Origin: Amphiura filiformis
Taxonomy: Eukaryota; Echinodermata; Ophiuroidea; Amphilepidida; Amphiuridae
Direction: 5' to 3'
Length of the DNA stretch: 64,000 nucleotides
Assembly: GCF_039555335.1 (NCBI RefSeq)
Contig: NC_092639.1
Location: 33,326,353-33,390,352 of the forward strand
Position 1 is the stretch's first letter; the number at the start of each line of letters is the position of its first letter. The notes beneath the pieces were generated by a model. It was not told where the DNA came from. It saw only the letters and a list, made by a program, of their open reading frames with translations, and searched no databases. This document shows, piece after piece, positions 22,937 through 34,417 of the stretch. The position numbers were made by a program, and so were the translations under genes.

Positions 22937-25898
22937 GAGCCAGTCTCCCTTATTATGTACCCAAATCAGGGGGGTTGTGATACAAAAAAAAAATGAAATT
23001 TCCCTTAAAAATAATTTTGGTACATATTAGCACCAACAACTCACATGTAAAATATGAGCGTGCACAGCGCCCTCGTTCAGCTTGAAAAAATTCTTGAAAT
23101 TTCAGCCTCTCTGAGCCTTACTTGCAAATGGTAAACTTTGGAGGTGCATAACATCGTGCGCCATCATCATCCCAACCTGCATTTTGCATTTTTTAAAGTA
23201 CCAAATGGTTACATTACAAAAACCAAGAAAAAATTGGGATCTTGATGGCGCACAAAATCAACAAATCCAATGATTTGATGAAAAGCGCCTCGTGCAAACT
23301 TCAAAGCATCATAACGGGCTGCGCCATCAAGATCCCAAGTCCGAACAAGTTTGAAATTAAAGACCTCCATGGCAAGTTTCATTTTTCAGCAAAATTTTTT
23401 TGGGATTTCGTTGGCGCACAGAGTTAGTTAACAGAGGTCAAAGGTCAAAATTTCCTATTTTCGCACATTTTTGCACGCCTGTAGGCCTATTATTGCGCGC
23501 CAACGTCACCTGACTCTCCGAATAGGATTTCATCAAAGAAGAGGTAATTCTCTGCAAGAACTGAAAAAATTAGCTTGGGATCTCTTGATCTTCATATTTT
23601 TCTGATTTTTTGAAAATGGACTTAGCCTCATTTTGGAGGTCAATTTGACCTCTTTTTCCCACTCGCTGCACAATGTGGGCTTTTTACTGCATCACAAAAA
23701 GATGCGCCAACAAGATCCCACACAAGATCCCAATTTTATTTTTCATCGTCTAGCTTCTTTGGCGACCAGTAGACAAAAAACAAGCAACAGCTAATTGGGA
23801 TCATGTGGGCGCACCAATATAAAAGAGGTCAAAGGTCACGCTTTGTGCCAAAGTGATGCATATTTTTTTAATGCCTATGTGCAGCACGAAAGTGGAACTT
23901 TGACCCGCAATAAAAATGTGCGCCAACAAGATCCCATCTTACTTTTTGGATGATTGGATAAAGGGGCTTATGTATAACTGATAACAAGTAAAAAAAAGTG
24001 GGATCATGTGGGCGCACTAATTCAATAGAGGTCAAAGTTCATACTTTGTGCCGAATTGGCATTACTTTGCCTATGTGCAGCACAAAAGTAGAACTTTGAC
24101 CCGCAATAAAAATGTGTGCCAACAAGATCCCATCTTACTTTTTGGATGATTGGATAAAGGGGCTTATGTATAACTGATAACAAGTAAAAAAAAAGTGGGA
24201 TCATGTGGGCGCACTAATTCAATAGAGGTCAAAGTTCATACTTTGTGCCGAATTGGCATTACTTAGTATGCAGCACAAAAGTAGAACTTTGACCCGCAAT
24301 AAAAATGTGCGCCAACAAGATCCCATCTTACTTTTTGGATGATTGGCTAAAGGGGCTTATGTATAACTGATAACAAGTAAAAAAAAGTGGGATCATGTGG
24401 GCGCACTAATTCATTAGAGGTCAAAGTTCATACTTCATACAAAATTAAACGATTTTTGGCCTAAAGTTGCCGAATTCAGCAACCTTTCACTCAAATTTGG
24501 CAAAGTATTTTGACAAAATTTTTTTTTACTCTCACCAACTACCATGATGGAATCAGCATCATCTGAAATGCACTCACACAAGTTTCTATGAGACATGTCT
24601 GGTGATCCCTATTGAAAAAAAAAATCGGCACAAAGTATGAACTTTGACCTCTATTGAATTAGTGCGCCCACATGATCCCACTTTTTTTTTTACTTGTTAT
24701 TAGTTATACATAAGCCCCTTTATCCAATCATCCAAAAAGTAAGATGGGATCTTGTTGGCGCACATTTATATTGCGGGTCAAAGTTCCACTTTTTTGCTGC
24801 ACATAGGCAAAATAATGCCAATTCGGCACAATGTATGAACTTTGACCTCTATTGAATTAGTGCGCCCACATGATCCCACTTTTTTTTTACTTGTTATCAG
24901 TTATAGATAAGCCCCTTTATCCAATCATCCAAAAAGTAAGATGGGATCTTGTTGGCGCACATTTTTATTGCGGGTCAAAGTTCCACTTTCGTGCTGCACA
25001 TATTAATATGCATCACTTTGGCACAAAGCTTGACCTTTGACCTCTTTTATATTAGTGCGCCCACATGATCCCAATTAGCTGTTGCTTGTGTTTTATCTAC
25101 TGGTCGCCAAAGAAGCTAGACGATGACTAATAAAATTGGGATCTTGTTGGCGCATCTTTTGTGATGCAGTAAAAAGCCCACATTGTGCAGCGAGTGGGAA
25201 AAAGAGGTCAAATTGACCTCCAAAATGAGGCTAAGTCCATTTTCAAAAATCAGAAAAATATGAAGATCAGGAGATCCCAAGCTAATTTTTTCAGTTCTTG
25301 CAGAGAATTACTTCTTCTTTGATGAAATGCTATTCGGAGAGTCAGGTGACGTTGGCGCGCAATAATACAGGCGTGCAAATATGTGCGAAAATAGGAAATT
25401 TTGACCTTTGACCTCTGTTAACTCGGTGCGCCAACGAAATCCCAAAAAATTTTTGCTAAAAAATGAAACTTGCCATGGAGGTCTTTAATTTCAAACTTGT
25501 TTGGACTTGGGATCTTGATGGCGCAGCCCGTTATGATGCTTTGAAGTTTGCACGAGGGCGCTTTTCATCAAATCATTGATTTGCTGATTTTGTGCGCCAT
25601 CAAGATCCCAATTTTTTTCTTGGTTTTTGTAATGTAACCATTTGGTACTTTAAAAAATGCAAAATGCAGGTTGGGATGATGATGGCGCACGATGTTATGC
25701 ACCTCCAAAGTTTACCATTTGCAAGTAAGGCTCAGAGAGGCTGAAATTTTAAGAATTTTTTAAGCTGAACGAGGGCGCTGTGCACGCTCATATTTTACAT
25801 GTGAGTTGTTGGTGCTAATATGTACCAAAAATATTTTTTAGAGAAAATTCAAATTTTTTTTGTATCACAGATGGGTACATAATAAGGGAGATTGGCTC
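22937..25898. mobile_element. 3-kb palindromic element flanked by TTAA
   Basis: TTAA (22933-22936) then GAGCCAGTCTCCCTTATTAT; the right end is the reverse complement (one mismatch in the first 20) followed by TTAA (25899-25902). The left arm is about 1.5 kb, the right about 1.27 kb, and the unpaired centre about 190 bp (24440-24630). The arms carry GGGATCNNGNNGGCGCAC-type motifs in alternating orientation. The left arm has three and the right arm two copies of an about 197-bp unit, which explains the length difference. TTAA duplications are typical of piggyBac and Kolobok superfamilies. No transposase is encoded. Confidence 0.88.
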
Positions 25899-26199
25899 TT
25901 AAATCATTTTTATTCTATAATAAGTTCATTTATATTAAATTATGAGGCTCTTATATTATGGTCAGCCGCTGCAACTCGTAAAGAATCACCATATTCCAAC
26001 ACACGTTGGGCCGGCAGCAGCTTCCATTACATTAAGAGACCTGCCCCCCCCCCCCTGTCTTCCTTTTCCAGGTTCTTGGCATCATTAACAGTAGAACAAT
26101 TACATCTCTAGGTAAACCAAAATACACCGTAGGCATATGAAATATTTAAACCTGAAATTGAAAAAATTTTAGTTCAACACATGTAGGCCTACATGTAAA

Positions 26200-27158
26200 A
26201 TGTAGGCCTAATTACATACATACATACATACATAAGAGCTTTTGTTACACGCCATTTCAAAAGATCACAGCGTGAAAAACCAAAACATATGCAAAATATA
26301 TACAAGAAGCAATTGAAAAACAAAAGAAAAATGAAGCAAGCAAAATTATGTTTGCGGAAACAGGTGGGTTTTGAGGCCTTTTTTAAAGGCAGAGACTGTT
26401 TGAGCACTTCGCACAGATGACGGTAAATTATTCCAGATCAGAGGTGCATTGTAGGTAAATGCCTTGTCGGCAGCGGATTTAAAAGTCCAACTGCGTATGA
26501 TCGGCACATTCAAACGTGTGCGATCTGAGGCGGATCTAAGGCCCTCGCGAGTGTTGTTAAGTTCCAGACATGATGACAGGTATTCTGGTCCAATGCCGGC
26601 AAGGCATTTAAAAACATACAGCATGGCTTTGAATGTTATTCTATCTTCTACAGACAACCAGTGGAGCTGATGTAAAAGCGGCGATACATGGTCCCTTTTC
26701 TTCGCACAAAAGATGATTTTTGCAGCCCAGTTTTGGAGGGTCTGAAGGCGAGCGATATCAGTAGTGTTGGCACCCATGAGGAGAACATTGCCATAATCAA
26801 GCCTGGATAAGATAAGTGAGCGGATAATGTCATTACTGGTATCAAAGTCCAAGAATCGTCTAATGCGAGAGATATTGCGAAGGTGGAATGAAACACTGCG
26901 TGTGAGTGAAGAAATTTGGTTACGCATGGTCATGCAGTTGTCGAAGATAACTCCAAGATTTCTGACTGTTTCCGATGGTTCAATGGCCTCACTTCCAATT
27001 TGGAGTGTGACAGCAGGCATCTGGTTCTTAACATGAGATGAAGCGGCGATGAAGAATTCAGTCTTCTCACGATTGAGTTGAAGCATATTGCACATCATCC
27101 ATGATTGAATGTCACCAATGCATGATGTAAGAGAGGAGAGTGCACGATCAATGGACGA
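26200..27158 (-). mobile_element. LINE (CR1/L2-like), 3' half: RT C-terminus and tail
   Basis: On the minus strand the frame from the insertion point to 26346 reads SWMMCNMLQLNREKTEFFIA, ETVRNLGVIF, LQTLQNWAAKIIF, LHWLSVEDRITFKAMLYVFK and ends LKTHLFPQT. This is the thumb and C-terminus of a non-LTR reverse transcriptase. A CATA microsatellite at 26213-26234 closes its 3' end. It is separated from its other half by the LTR retrotransposon. Confidence 0.88.
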
Positions 27159-27345
27159 TGTGTTATTTCCTTGGGCTTGGGAAAGGGGTTTATAAGGGAT
27201 TTATAACCACTTTAAATAACCAAACCAAAACTACCGGTATTGACTCTCGTCACGTATATTATCACAGCAATGTAAACACGGTGTTGCCAGCCTATGATAC
27301 AATATGACGCTAGCGCTAACATAGCTGAAATCGCATATCAACACA
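27159..27345 (-). repeat. 3' LTR of the Gypsy element
   Basis: 187 bp, read as identical to 32351-32537. Ends TGTG...CACA. Confidence 0.95.
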
Positions 27346-27356
27346 TCTTCCCCTTT
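27346..27356 (-). promoter_or_regulatory. Polypurine tract of the Gypsy element
   Basis: On the minus strand AAAGGGGAAGA directly abuts the 3' LTR, the expected position for the plus-strand primer. Confidence 0.8.
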
Positions 27357-28080
27357 GACGGAAAAGATAAAGTTCAGCAAAACTTGATACTTTTGAAAGT
27401 TCACAATGCTTTTGAAAGTTCTCAAATGTTCAGAGTTATTTCAGTTCTGCTGTATCCTTGCATTTTAGCTGTTTTCCATAAAACGCTTTACAATTATGCA
27501 TTTCAAATCCTGTGCAGTGTAAAATATTATAGTGATGAATAAAGCTTCACTGCAGTGTTTACATCTATATTTTGAGTCTTTTTGAGTCTTTGATTGTCCT
27601 TATCATATGTGATGTTTAAACACTTTTAACATTTCAGAATTAACCATACATTCTGCTTTAACAAATTAAGATGTTCAAAGTTCCAACAAACATAACTACA
27701 TGTATGATGCAGTGAGATTTTAACTATGCAGATTTACAAATTAGTAAAATCTTTTGACAAAACAATGAAATTTTCTAGCATGAATTTGGACATGCTGATT
27801 TCCAAACATGTTCTAAGAAAAGAAATCCAAACATATCTGCTTAGTTACCAATCACTGTTTCATTTAACTATTCTAGAGTAACTTTTAAACTCAAACTTTT
27901 ATGGTATGTGAAGTTGCATAATATACCATACAAAACTGCTCAAACTTTTCATACATTCAAACTTCTTGTGATGCATGTGCAATTGTCCAACTTTTGTTTT
28001 ATAACTTCTTTAACAAACATATTATTTATGCAATAGTTATCTTGCTACCACACAATAATGAATGTAACTTTAACAAATGT
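27357..28080 (-). other. 3' untranslated region of the Gypsy element
   Basis: Between the integrase stop and the polypurine tract, AT-rich, no further ORF such as env recognised. Confidence 0.7.
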
Positions 28081-29442
28081 CTAAGCGGTATACTCCTCGC
28101 TGTAGTATTTTGGGTTTAACTTGACTTCGCGACTACTTCTACGAACTGGTGCTGTTGCTGGTGACTTGCTTGCAGCAGGCGACGACACAGAAGCTTGACT
28201 TGGCTGCTGGTTTGTAGCTTGACTTGGTTGCTGGTTTGTAGCTTGTTCCTCATCTGACTCTTCAGGAAGTGTTGACTCTGTTGTTTTCATCAGATGACGC
28301 CGATTTCTTCTGTAAACTTCACCAGTTGTAGTCTTCACTTTGTAGGATCTATTTGGAAGGACTTCCAAGATTACACCTTTCTGTGACCAAAGTGGATTGT
28401 TAGTAGTAGGCTTGTCCATTTTCTGTACTCTTACAGTATCTCCCACTTTCAGTGGAGCTAAGAAAGCAGTTTTCTTATCATAGTTTGCTTTCTGTCTTCG
28501 TTTCAACTCATTTTTCATCTTCTTCGTTGAATTTGAAGACTTTGTTAGTGTGCCTAATAGGACTTTGGCTATTGGCAGGTTAGATCTAATGCGCCTATTG
28601 AACAAAAGTTCTGCTGGTGACTTTCCATGCTCTAGTGGTGTGCTTCTATAGATCTGTAATGCAAGGTAAATGTCTTCTTTACTTGCAGTCACCTTTCTGA
28701 TCATGGACTTCATTTGCTTTACTGCATTCTCTGCCTGCCCATTTGACGCTGGGTAGTGTGGACTTGACGTTGTGTGCTTAAAGTCCCACACCTTCTTGAA
28801 ATCTACAAATTCTTGGCTTGTAAATTGTGGTCCGTTGTCACTAATCACTTCCATAGGTGTCCCATGTCTTGCAAAATTTGACTTCATGGCATTGATTACA
28901 GCTTTGCTGGTGGTGTTGCTTGTCAAGGTGCTGATTTCTATGTACTGTGAATAGTAGTCTACCATAGCAACATAATCTCTTCCATCTATTGTGAAAAGGT
29001 CCACCCCAACTTTCTCCCACGGTCGATCTGGTACCTTGTGTGGTTTCATTGGTTCAGCTTGCTGTTTTCTTTGGTTTCCAATGCATGCTGGGCAACTTTG
29101 TACCATAGCTTCAATGTCCGAGTTGATTCTGGGCCAATAAAGTACATCCCTTGCACGACGCTTGCACTTTTCAATTCCTAAGTGCCCTTTGTGGATCTGT
29201 TCCAACATGGCGTTGTGCATACTTGAGGGTACTACTATCCTATCACCCTTGAAGATGATGCCTTGGACTACTGATAACTCTTCTCTGTAGTTCCAGTACT
29301 CTCTGCATTCTGGTGGACATTGTCTCCTTTCATCTGGCCAACCAGTCAGGATTACATTGGTTAGCTTTGTAAGATTAGGATCTTTAAGGGTTTCTTCCTT
29401 AATCTCCTCCATTCTTGTAGTAGCTACTGGCAATGTTGTCAT
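28081..29442 (-). pseudogene. Gypsy integrase region
   Basis: 453 codons open from the first Met (the pol frame continues upstream to about 29597). It shows the HHCC zinc-binding module (HKGHLGIEKC and CPACI) and the DDE core: Asp in GVDLFTIDGRDYV, Asp in ISDNGPQFTSQEF, Glu in ASNGQAENAV. A C-terminal basic tail follows; no chromodomain was recognised. It catalyses insertion of the cDNA in such elements. This segment is intact; the pol frame as a whole is not. Confidence 0.93.
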
Positions 29443-29591
29443 GATAGCATTTACGTATGCTTCTACCTCTTCTTCCAGCGATGGATCTTTCTTCGCGGAC
29501 TCTGACTGATCAAATGCTCTTGATAAAGCATCCGCTGTGAACAGTTCCTTTCCTGGTGTGTATATCAGGTTGAAGTCATACTTCTGGAGTC

Positions 29592-30437
29592 TTATCGCAT
29601 TCTCTGTAGGCGCAGCGGACTATCTGCTAGTGGCTTCTTGAAGATTGAGACTAGCGGTTTGTGATCAGTTTCTGCCACAAATGTCATACCATGTACAAAC
29701 TGGTGAAATCTTTCACATGCATTTGTCAGCGCAAGACACTCTTTTTCTATTTGAGCGTAGCGAGTCTCGGCATCTGTCATCGCTTTCGATGCGTAGGCTA
29801 CAGGACTCCAACCATCTGAATCTTGCTGAAGTAAAACTGCGCCCAAGCCGTTCTGTGAAGCATCAGCGGAGATCTTTGTTGGTTTCTTTGGATCGTAGAA
29901 CTTCAAGACTGGACTTGTAGTCAGTGTTGTTCTCAGGTCGTTCCATGCCGACTCTTGCTCAGGACCCCATAACCACTCATTCTGATTCTCTTGCAGTGCT
30001 CTAAGTGGAGCTGCCTTGGCTGATACATCTGGTATGAATTTGGCTTGATAATTAACCATACCAAGAAATCTCTGAATGTCACCTTTGCACTCTGGACGTG
30101 GCATATCATAGATTGCTTGAGTCTTCTTAGGATCAGGTTTAATTCCTTTGTCGCTAAGGACGTCTCCTAGGTATGTCAGCTCGTTGACTCCGAACTGGCA
30201 TTTGTCAAGATTTAACTTCAGGTTTACACTTCTGCATTTCTCCAACACTTTCCTCAGACGTTCATCATGCTCCTCTCTTGTAGCACCCCACACGATGAAA
30301 TCATCCATCATGGTGTCAACTCCATCAAGGTCTTCAAACAGACAGTGGATCCCGCGATGGAATGCTTCTGGGGCCATTGAGATTCCAAATGGGAGCCTCA
30401 AAACCGATATCTGGCAAACGGTGTGATGAATGTACAT
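29592..30437 (-). pseudogene. Gypsy reverse transcriptase palm/thumb and RNase H region
   Basis: Contains LRLPFGISMAPEAFHRGIH, the active-site loop TMMDDFIVWG (the usual YIDD/YVDD has Met here), YLGDVLSDKGIKPDPKK and RFLGMVNYQAKFIPD, then the RNase H start KISADASQNGLGAVLL. The frame ends early at about 29597, where a one-base shift is needed to continue into the sequence leading to integrase. Confidence 0.9.
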
Positions 30438-30784
30438 AACTTGGAGCTTTCTTCGTCCAACTTGATCTGCCAGAATCCTGAGTAGGCGTCTAATTTAGAG
30501 AAATATTTGGCATCTGCAAACTGTGCCATCATCTCTTCTCTTGATGGTAACTTGAAATCTTCTCTCTTGACTGCTTTGTTCAAGTCTCTGGGGTCAAGGC
30601 ATATTCTTAGGTTGCCATCTTTCTTGACCACTGTTACCATTGCATGAACCCAATCAGTTGGTTCATCTATCTTGGCAATGACTTGCATTTGTTCCATTTT
30701 GTCGAGTTGTGCTTTCAACTTCTCTCTGACCGGAAATGGAACCTTCCGACAGGCATTCTTCACGGGATCACTTCTTTGTCTCAC
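30398..30784 (-). pseudogene. Gypsy reverse transcriptase, fingers region
   Basis: Reads KVPFPVREKLKAQLDKMEQM, WVHAMVTVVKKDGNLRICLD and KYFSKLDAYSGFWQIKLDEE, the N-terminal RT motifs. A stop appears at about 30398-30400 after FARYRF, where the next segment is in another frame. Upstream, the link to protease is also shifted, near 30800-30820. Confidence 0.9.
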
Positions 30785-32136
30785 GTTGATCTTGTGTTCA
30801 CCCGGTAGACATCCGAGGCCTTCAACACATCTCCAAACTCTTCTTGAAGGATCTTGTATCTTGTGACTGATGGACCACCTAAAGCTTCTATGTTCCAGAT
30901 GGCTTTGACCAACTCTAGCTTCTTACAGGCTTTCAATCCTAACACTGGTTGATACCTATTATTTCTTCCACCCTCCTTTGAGATGTGAAATGGTAATAGT
31001 ACTGTTCCTGATTTGTATGTTACTTGTGCCATGCAAACACCAATTATGGGTATGCGTGCTCCAGTAATCCCTTTAACTTTCACCTCAGTCCTCTTCATTT
31101 CTGGTCTGGGTTTTAGTCTTTTGTATTCACCTATTGGAAGAACATTGCATCCAGCCCCAGTATCCAGTTTGAACGGTACTGTGATATTGTTAATCTTCAT
31201 TGGTAAAATCCACTCTTCTTCATCGCTGTCTTCTGTGACTAGCGCATCTACGTAGAACTCTTCAGGCTCATATGTGCTTTCAGCTGTGCCGATTTGGTCG
31301 ACTTTCTTCGCTGAAGGGCAATGAGTCAGCCAGTGATTTTTCTGTCCACAGGATTTACAAGTTGTTCCCCATGCAGGACATGACCTTGGTTTATGCCTTC
31401 TGCCGCACTTCTTGCACTGGAATGTCTTGTCCGACATCTGTTTCTTCTTGTCTGAACCTCTGTCGGATCCATTCTTCGGCTTTGCACCATGGTTGTGACT
31501 TCTCTGTGTCTTCTTGATTGCGTGGAGATTTGTTTCAGCTTTTTGAGACATTGCTTTCATGCTTTCTTTGGCTGTTTCCTGGTTTTGACCAATCTGAATT
31601 GCTTTAGATAGTGTCAGCTCATCTCCTTTGTCCAGGCATTTTTCTCTGACCACCGTTTCCCTAGCGCGTAATACTATGGCGTCCCGGATCATTCGGTCTT
31701 CTTCCTGGTACCCGCATGCTTTGACAAGAATTTTCTATGTTGTTACGAAATTATCAAATTTCTCTGTAGACTGTTGATATCTGTTATTGAATGCTACCGC
31801 TGCTCTGATTTCGTTTTTCTTTGGTGCAACATATGCTTCAAATTTACCAAACACTCCATCAAGCGTGGCATCCTCAGCAGGTTGGGCTGCAATGTTATTT
31901 GCTTCATCCGCTGGAACTGCTGGCTTCCATTCAAATGTGCTGTAGACCTCTCTGCCTTTATCACCCATGTATGTCATCAAATAATTGACTTGACGTAGCT
32001 CTGGTTTATCTGCCAGTGGGCCTTTAAATGTGAAAAGACAGTGCTGCTTGAATCTCTTAAATTCTTTTGGGAGGTCTGGACTGTCCCAGTTCATTACTGG
32101 TGCGTGAAACGAGTTCATTTTGAGTTTTGTTTTCAA
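30781..32136 (-). pseudogene. Gypsy gag and protease, interrupted by an in-frame TAG
   Basis: One frame from 32136 down to 30781, with a single TAG at 31737-31735. The N-terminal part (capsid-like) contains WDSPDLPKEFKRFKQHCLFT. After the stop come two zinc knuckles (CKKCGRRHKPRSC and CKSCGQKNHWLTHC) and the aspartic protease motif FKLDTGAGCNVLP. The start may instead be the Met at 32118. Confidence 0.9.
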
Positions 32137-32350
32137 TCGTGTCCGGTACTAGCTGGTATATAAACAGCGCCCTCTGGATAAAATTGAAAAATTTGGCGTG
32201 GATTGGGTGCACTGTCCGAGCGGCGAAAATTGAAAGTTTTAGTCTATTTTTAGCTACAGTGCTCACACTTTGCGTACGTTCTGTACTCTTCACCCGTCGA
32301 TTTTTCAGAATTCTTCTGCATCCTTAGGTGGAGTCCACTTCTGGACATCA

Positions 32351-32537
32351 TGTGTTATTTCCTTGGGCTTGGGAAAGGGGTTTATAAGGGATTTATAACC
32401 ACTTTAAATAACCAAACCAAAACTACCGGTATTGACTCTCGTCACGTATATTATCACAGCAATGTAAACACGGTGTTGCCAGCCTATGATACAATATGAC
32501 GCTAGCGCTAACATAGCTGAAATCGCATATCAACACA
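32351..32537 (-). repeat. 5' LTR of the Gypsy element
   Basis: 187 bp, read as identical to 27159-27345. The primer-binding site should lie just inside it (minus strand from 32350, TGATGTCCAGAAGTGG); I could not assign a tRNA. Confidence 0.95.
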
Positions 32538-33545
32538 GACGACTGACATACCGGGTCAAAGTTGGTATACAGTTGCACGTCATCTGCATAAAGATGGTAA
32601 GAAAGGCGGTGTTCGCGTATGATTCTTCCAATTGGGATGGTGTAGATGCTGAAAGATATGGGACCAACAATTGACCCCTGAGGCAAACCGTAGTCGAGGG
32701 CACACTTCGCTGATTGGCAACCATTTACACATACACTGGTGGTTCGTCCGCTAAAATATGATTTCATCCACTGAAGGGCTGTGCCACTGATACCAAGTTC
32801 TTGATGCATTCGCTGAAAAAGGATGTTATGGTTGACCGTGTCAAAGGCGGCACTCAAGTCTAATAACACAAGAAAGACCCCTTGTCGATGATGAAGAGAT
32901 GTCATAATATCATCTTTGACCTTTAATAATGCCGTCTCTGTGCTATGTGCTGCACGATACGCCGATTGCAGTGGCTCGCCCAAATTATGATCTTGCATAT
33001 GTTTGGTAATGCTGTTTACAACAATTCTCTCAATAACCTTAGATAGGAACTTAATGTTCGATACAGGTCTATAGTTCTTTAAAATGTTCCTATCAAGAGA
33101 TGATTTCTTAATCAACGGACCTATGATGGCATGTTTTAAAGTGTCCGGGAACACACCTGTAGATAAAGACAATTTGACAATTTTGGTAATGGCATTGACA
33201 AAAACCTCACAGTTGCTTTTCAGATACCAAGTGGGTACTGAATCTAGAATACAATGTTTAGCTGCAAATCCATTAATAATCTTCATAACATCATCAGCAC
33301 TAACTTGATCAAACTCAGAAAGAGTACATGAAACATGACTTTGATACACATTTACACTCAAATCATTGACACTGTTTCTTTGCTGCTCCAGACCTTCCTG
33401 GATCTTATCAACTTTTTCTTTGAAAAATGTAGCAAAGTTGTCACATAAAGTTGGTAGAGAGTCATGAGATGGAAGAATCTTATTATTGTTATTCAAAAGG
33501 CTATTTACAGTTCTGAACATTGATTTTGAGTCAGCATCTTTCAAC
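32538..33545 (-). mobile_element. LINE (CR1/L2-like), 5'-truncated half with RT core
   Basis: The minus-strand frame shows AYRAAHSTETALLKVKDDI, LVLLDLSAAFDTVNHNILF, LPQGSIVGPISFSIYTIPIG and the catalytic YHLYADDVQLY. The frame reaches the LTR element 12 residues after YADD and rejoins in phase on the other side (27158 downward), counting one GACGA copy. The 5' end is cut at about 33545, where an unrelated repeat begins. Confidence 0.9.
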
Positions 33546-33990
33546 TTGGGGTAGGTTGTTACATGGGGTAGGTTGTTACAGTGTAACAACTATCCCCATA
33601 GGGGTTTTTTACACACATAACTGAGCCGTTATAACACAACCCTGAGGCAGAATTAAAAGTCATGACTCGGGGATATATTAGTGACCTACACATACTATAT
33701 TTGCCATAACAAGCTAGCATATCATTATGCACCTCCAGTTGTTATAGAGCTATTACAATATTACAGTTTTGTCAGAAAGTTACAAGGAAAGGACAAAAAA
33801 AGTTTTTTTGACTTCACTTTTTAGTAGAACAATGGAGAAAGCTCGCGATTGGCAGAATACCCCATGTGATGTGTAGTCAACATATGGATGTCAGTTAGCC
33901 TGCCCTCTCTTTTTCCAGCTTGGCACAGTGAGAGGTGTAACAACTTCCCCGTGTAACTTCCATCCCCGGTCTCCCCTACTCTTTTTTTAC
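33546..33990. repeat. Repeat with GGGGTAGGTTGTTACA words at both ends
   Basis: Starts with two tandem GGGGTAGGTTGTTACA copies and an inverted TGTAACAACTATCCCC. Ends near 33935-33980 with GTGTAACAACTTCCCC and the reverse complement of TAGGGGAGACCGGGGATGG. Likely the same broad family as the elements at 18479 and 22520. Confidence 0.6.
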
Positions 33991-34290
33991 CGCATAGGCT
34001 AGGATATTAAAGCAGAGGAAAATTCACACCTGTTTAGGTTGAGTGATGAGTGATGACCATTAACATGATTAACAAAACTAAAAGCTGCTCTTTCAATATT
34101 TCCTTTACAATGTTCATAAATAGGCCTACCTTGGTGGGGGAGGGGGCTGAAAAATTCCAGTGAGTCAAAAAGTTTTGACCGTCCAAACAGGGAAGTTAAA
34201 AAAGTTTTTGACGTGGCAAAACTGGGTCAATAAAGTTTTGACACGTACCGTACCACTGGTAGCGAGCAAAAACAAAATCAGGGTTTTTAC

Positions 34291-34417
34291 GCTTTTTTGG
34301 ACCAAAATGATCCAAATTTTGTCCACTTTTCACAAAATCGCCCCCCCACCCCCTGGACAAAAGGTCCACCTGTTCCAAATCAGCACCACCCCCCAATGAA
34401 ATCCTGCGTACGGGCCT
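34291..34417 (+). repeat. Dispersed repeat, copy 1 (pairs with 41924-42056)
   Basis: Shared words in the same order and orientation: GCTTTTTTGGAC, CCAAATTTTGTCCACTTTTC, ACAAAAT, a C-rich run, CAAATCAGCA/CAAAATCAGCA and AATGAAA followed by CTGCGTA. Confidence 0.75.

Larger units (their letters stand above)
27159..32537 (-). mobile_element. Complete Ty3/Gypsy-type LTR retrotransposon inserted in a LINE
   Basis: 5379 bp, flanked by the 5-bp duplication GACGA (27154-27158 and 32538-32542). The LTRs begin TGTGTTATTT and end TCAACACA on the plus strand. The domain order on the minus strand is gag with zinc knuckles, protease, reverse transcriptase, RNase H, integrase; integrase last is the Ty3/Gypsy order. 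The paired CCHC layout recalls Mag-like Gypsy elements (inference). The coding region is broken in four places, so this copy is not autonomous as sequenced. Confidence 0.95.

Noticed and set aside
22937-25898. CRISPR-like array of regularly spaced short repeats
   Set aside because: The repeats alternate in orientation, the intervening sequence is itself repeated, and the setting is a eukaryotic genome. It is a palindromic mobile element.
28772-31517. Plus-strand ORFs across the Gypsy element
   Set aside because: They are antisense shadows of gag-pol on the minus strand.
32423-32537. C-terminal extension of the LINE protein into VLICDFSYVSASVILYHR
   Set aside because: This stretch is the LTR read through by chance; the same peptide appears at the other LTR (27231-27345).
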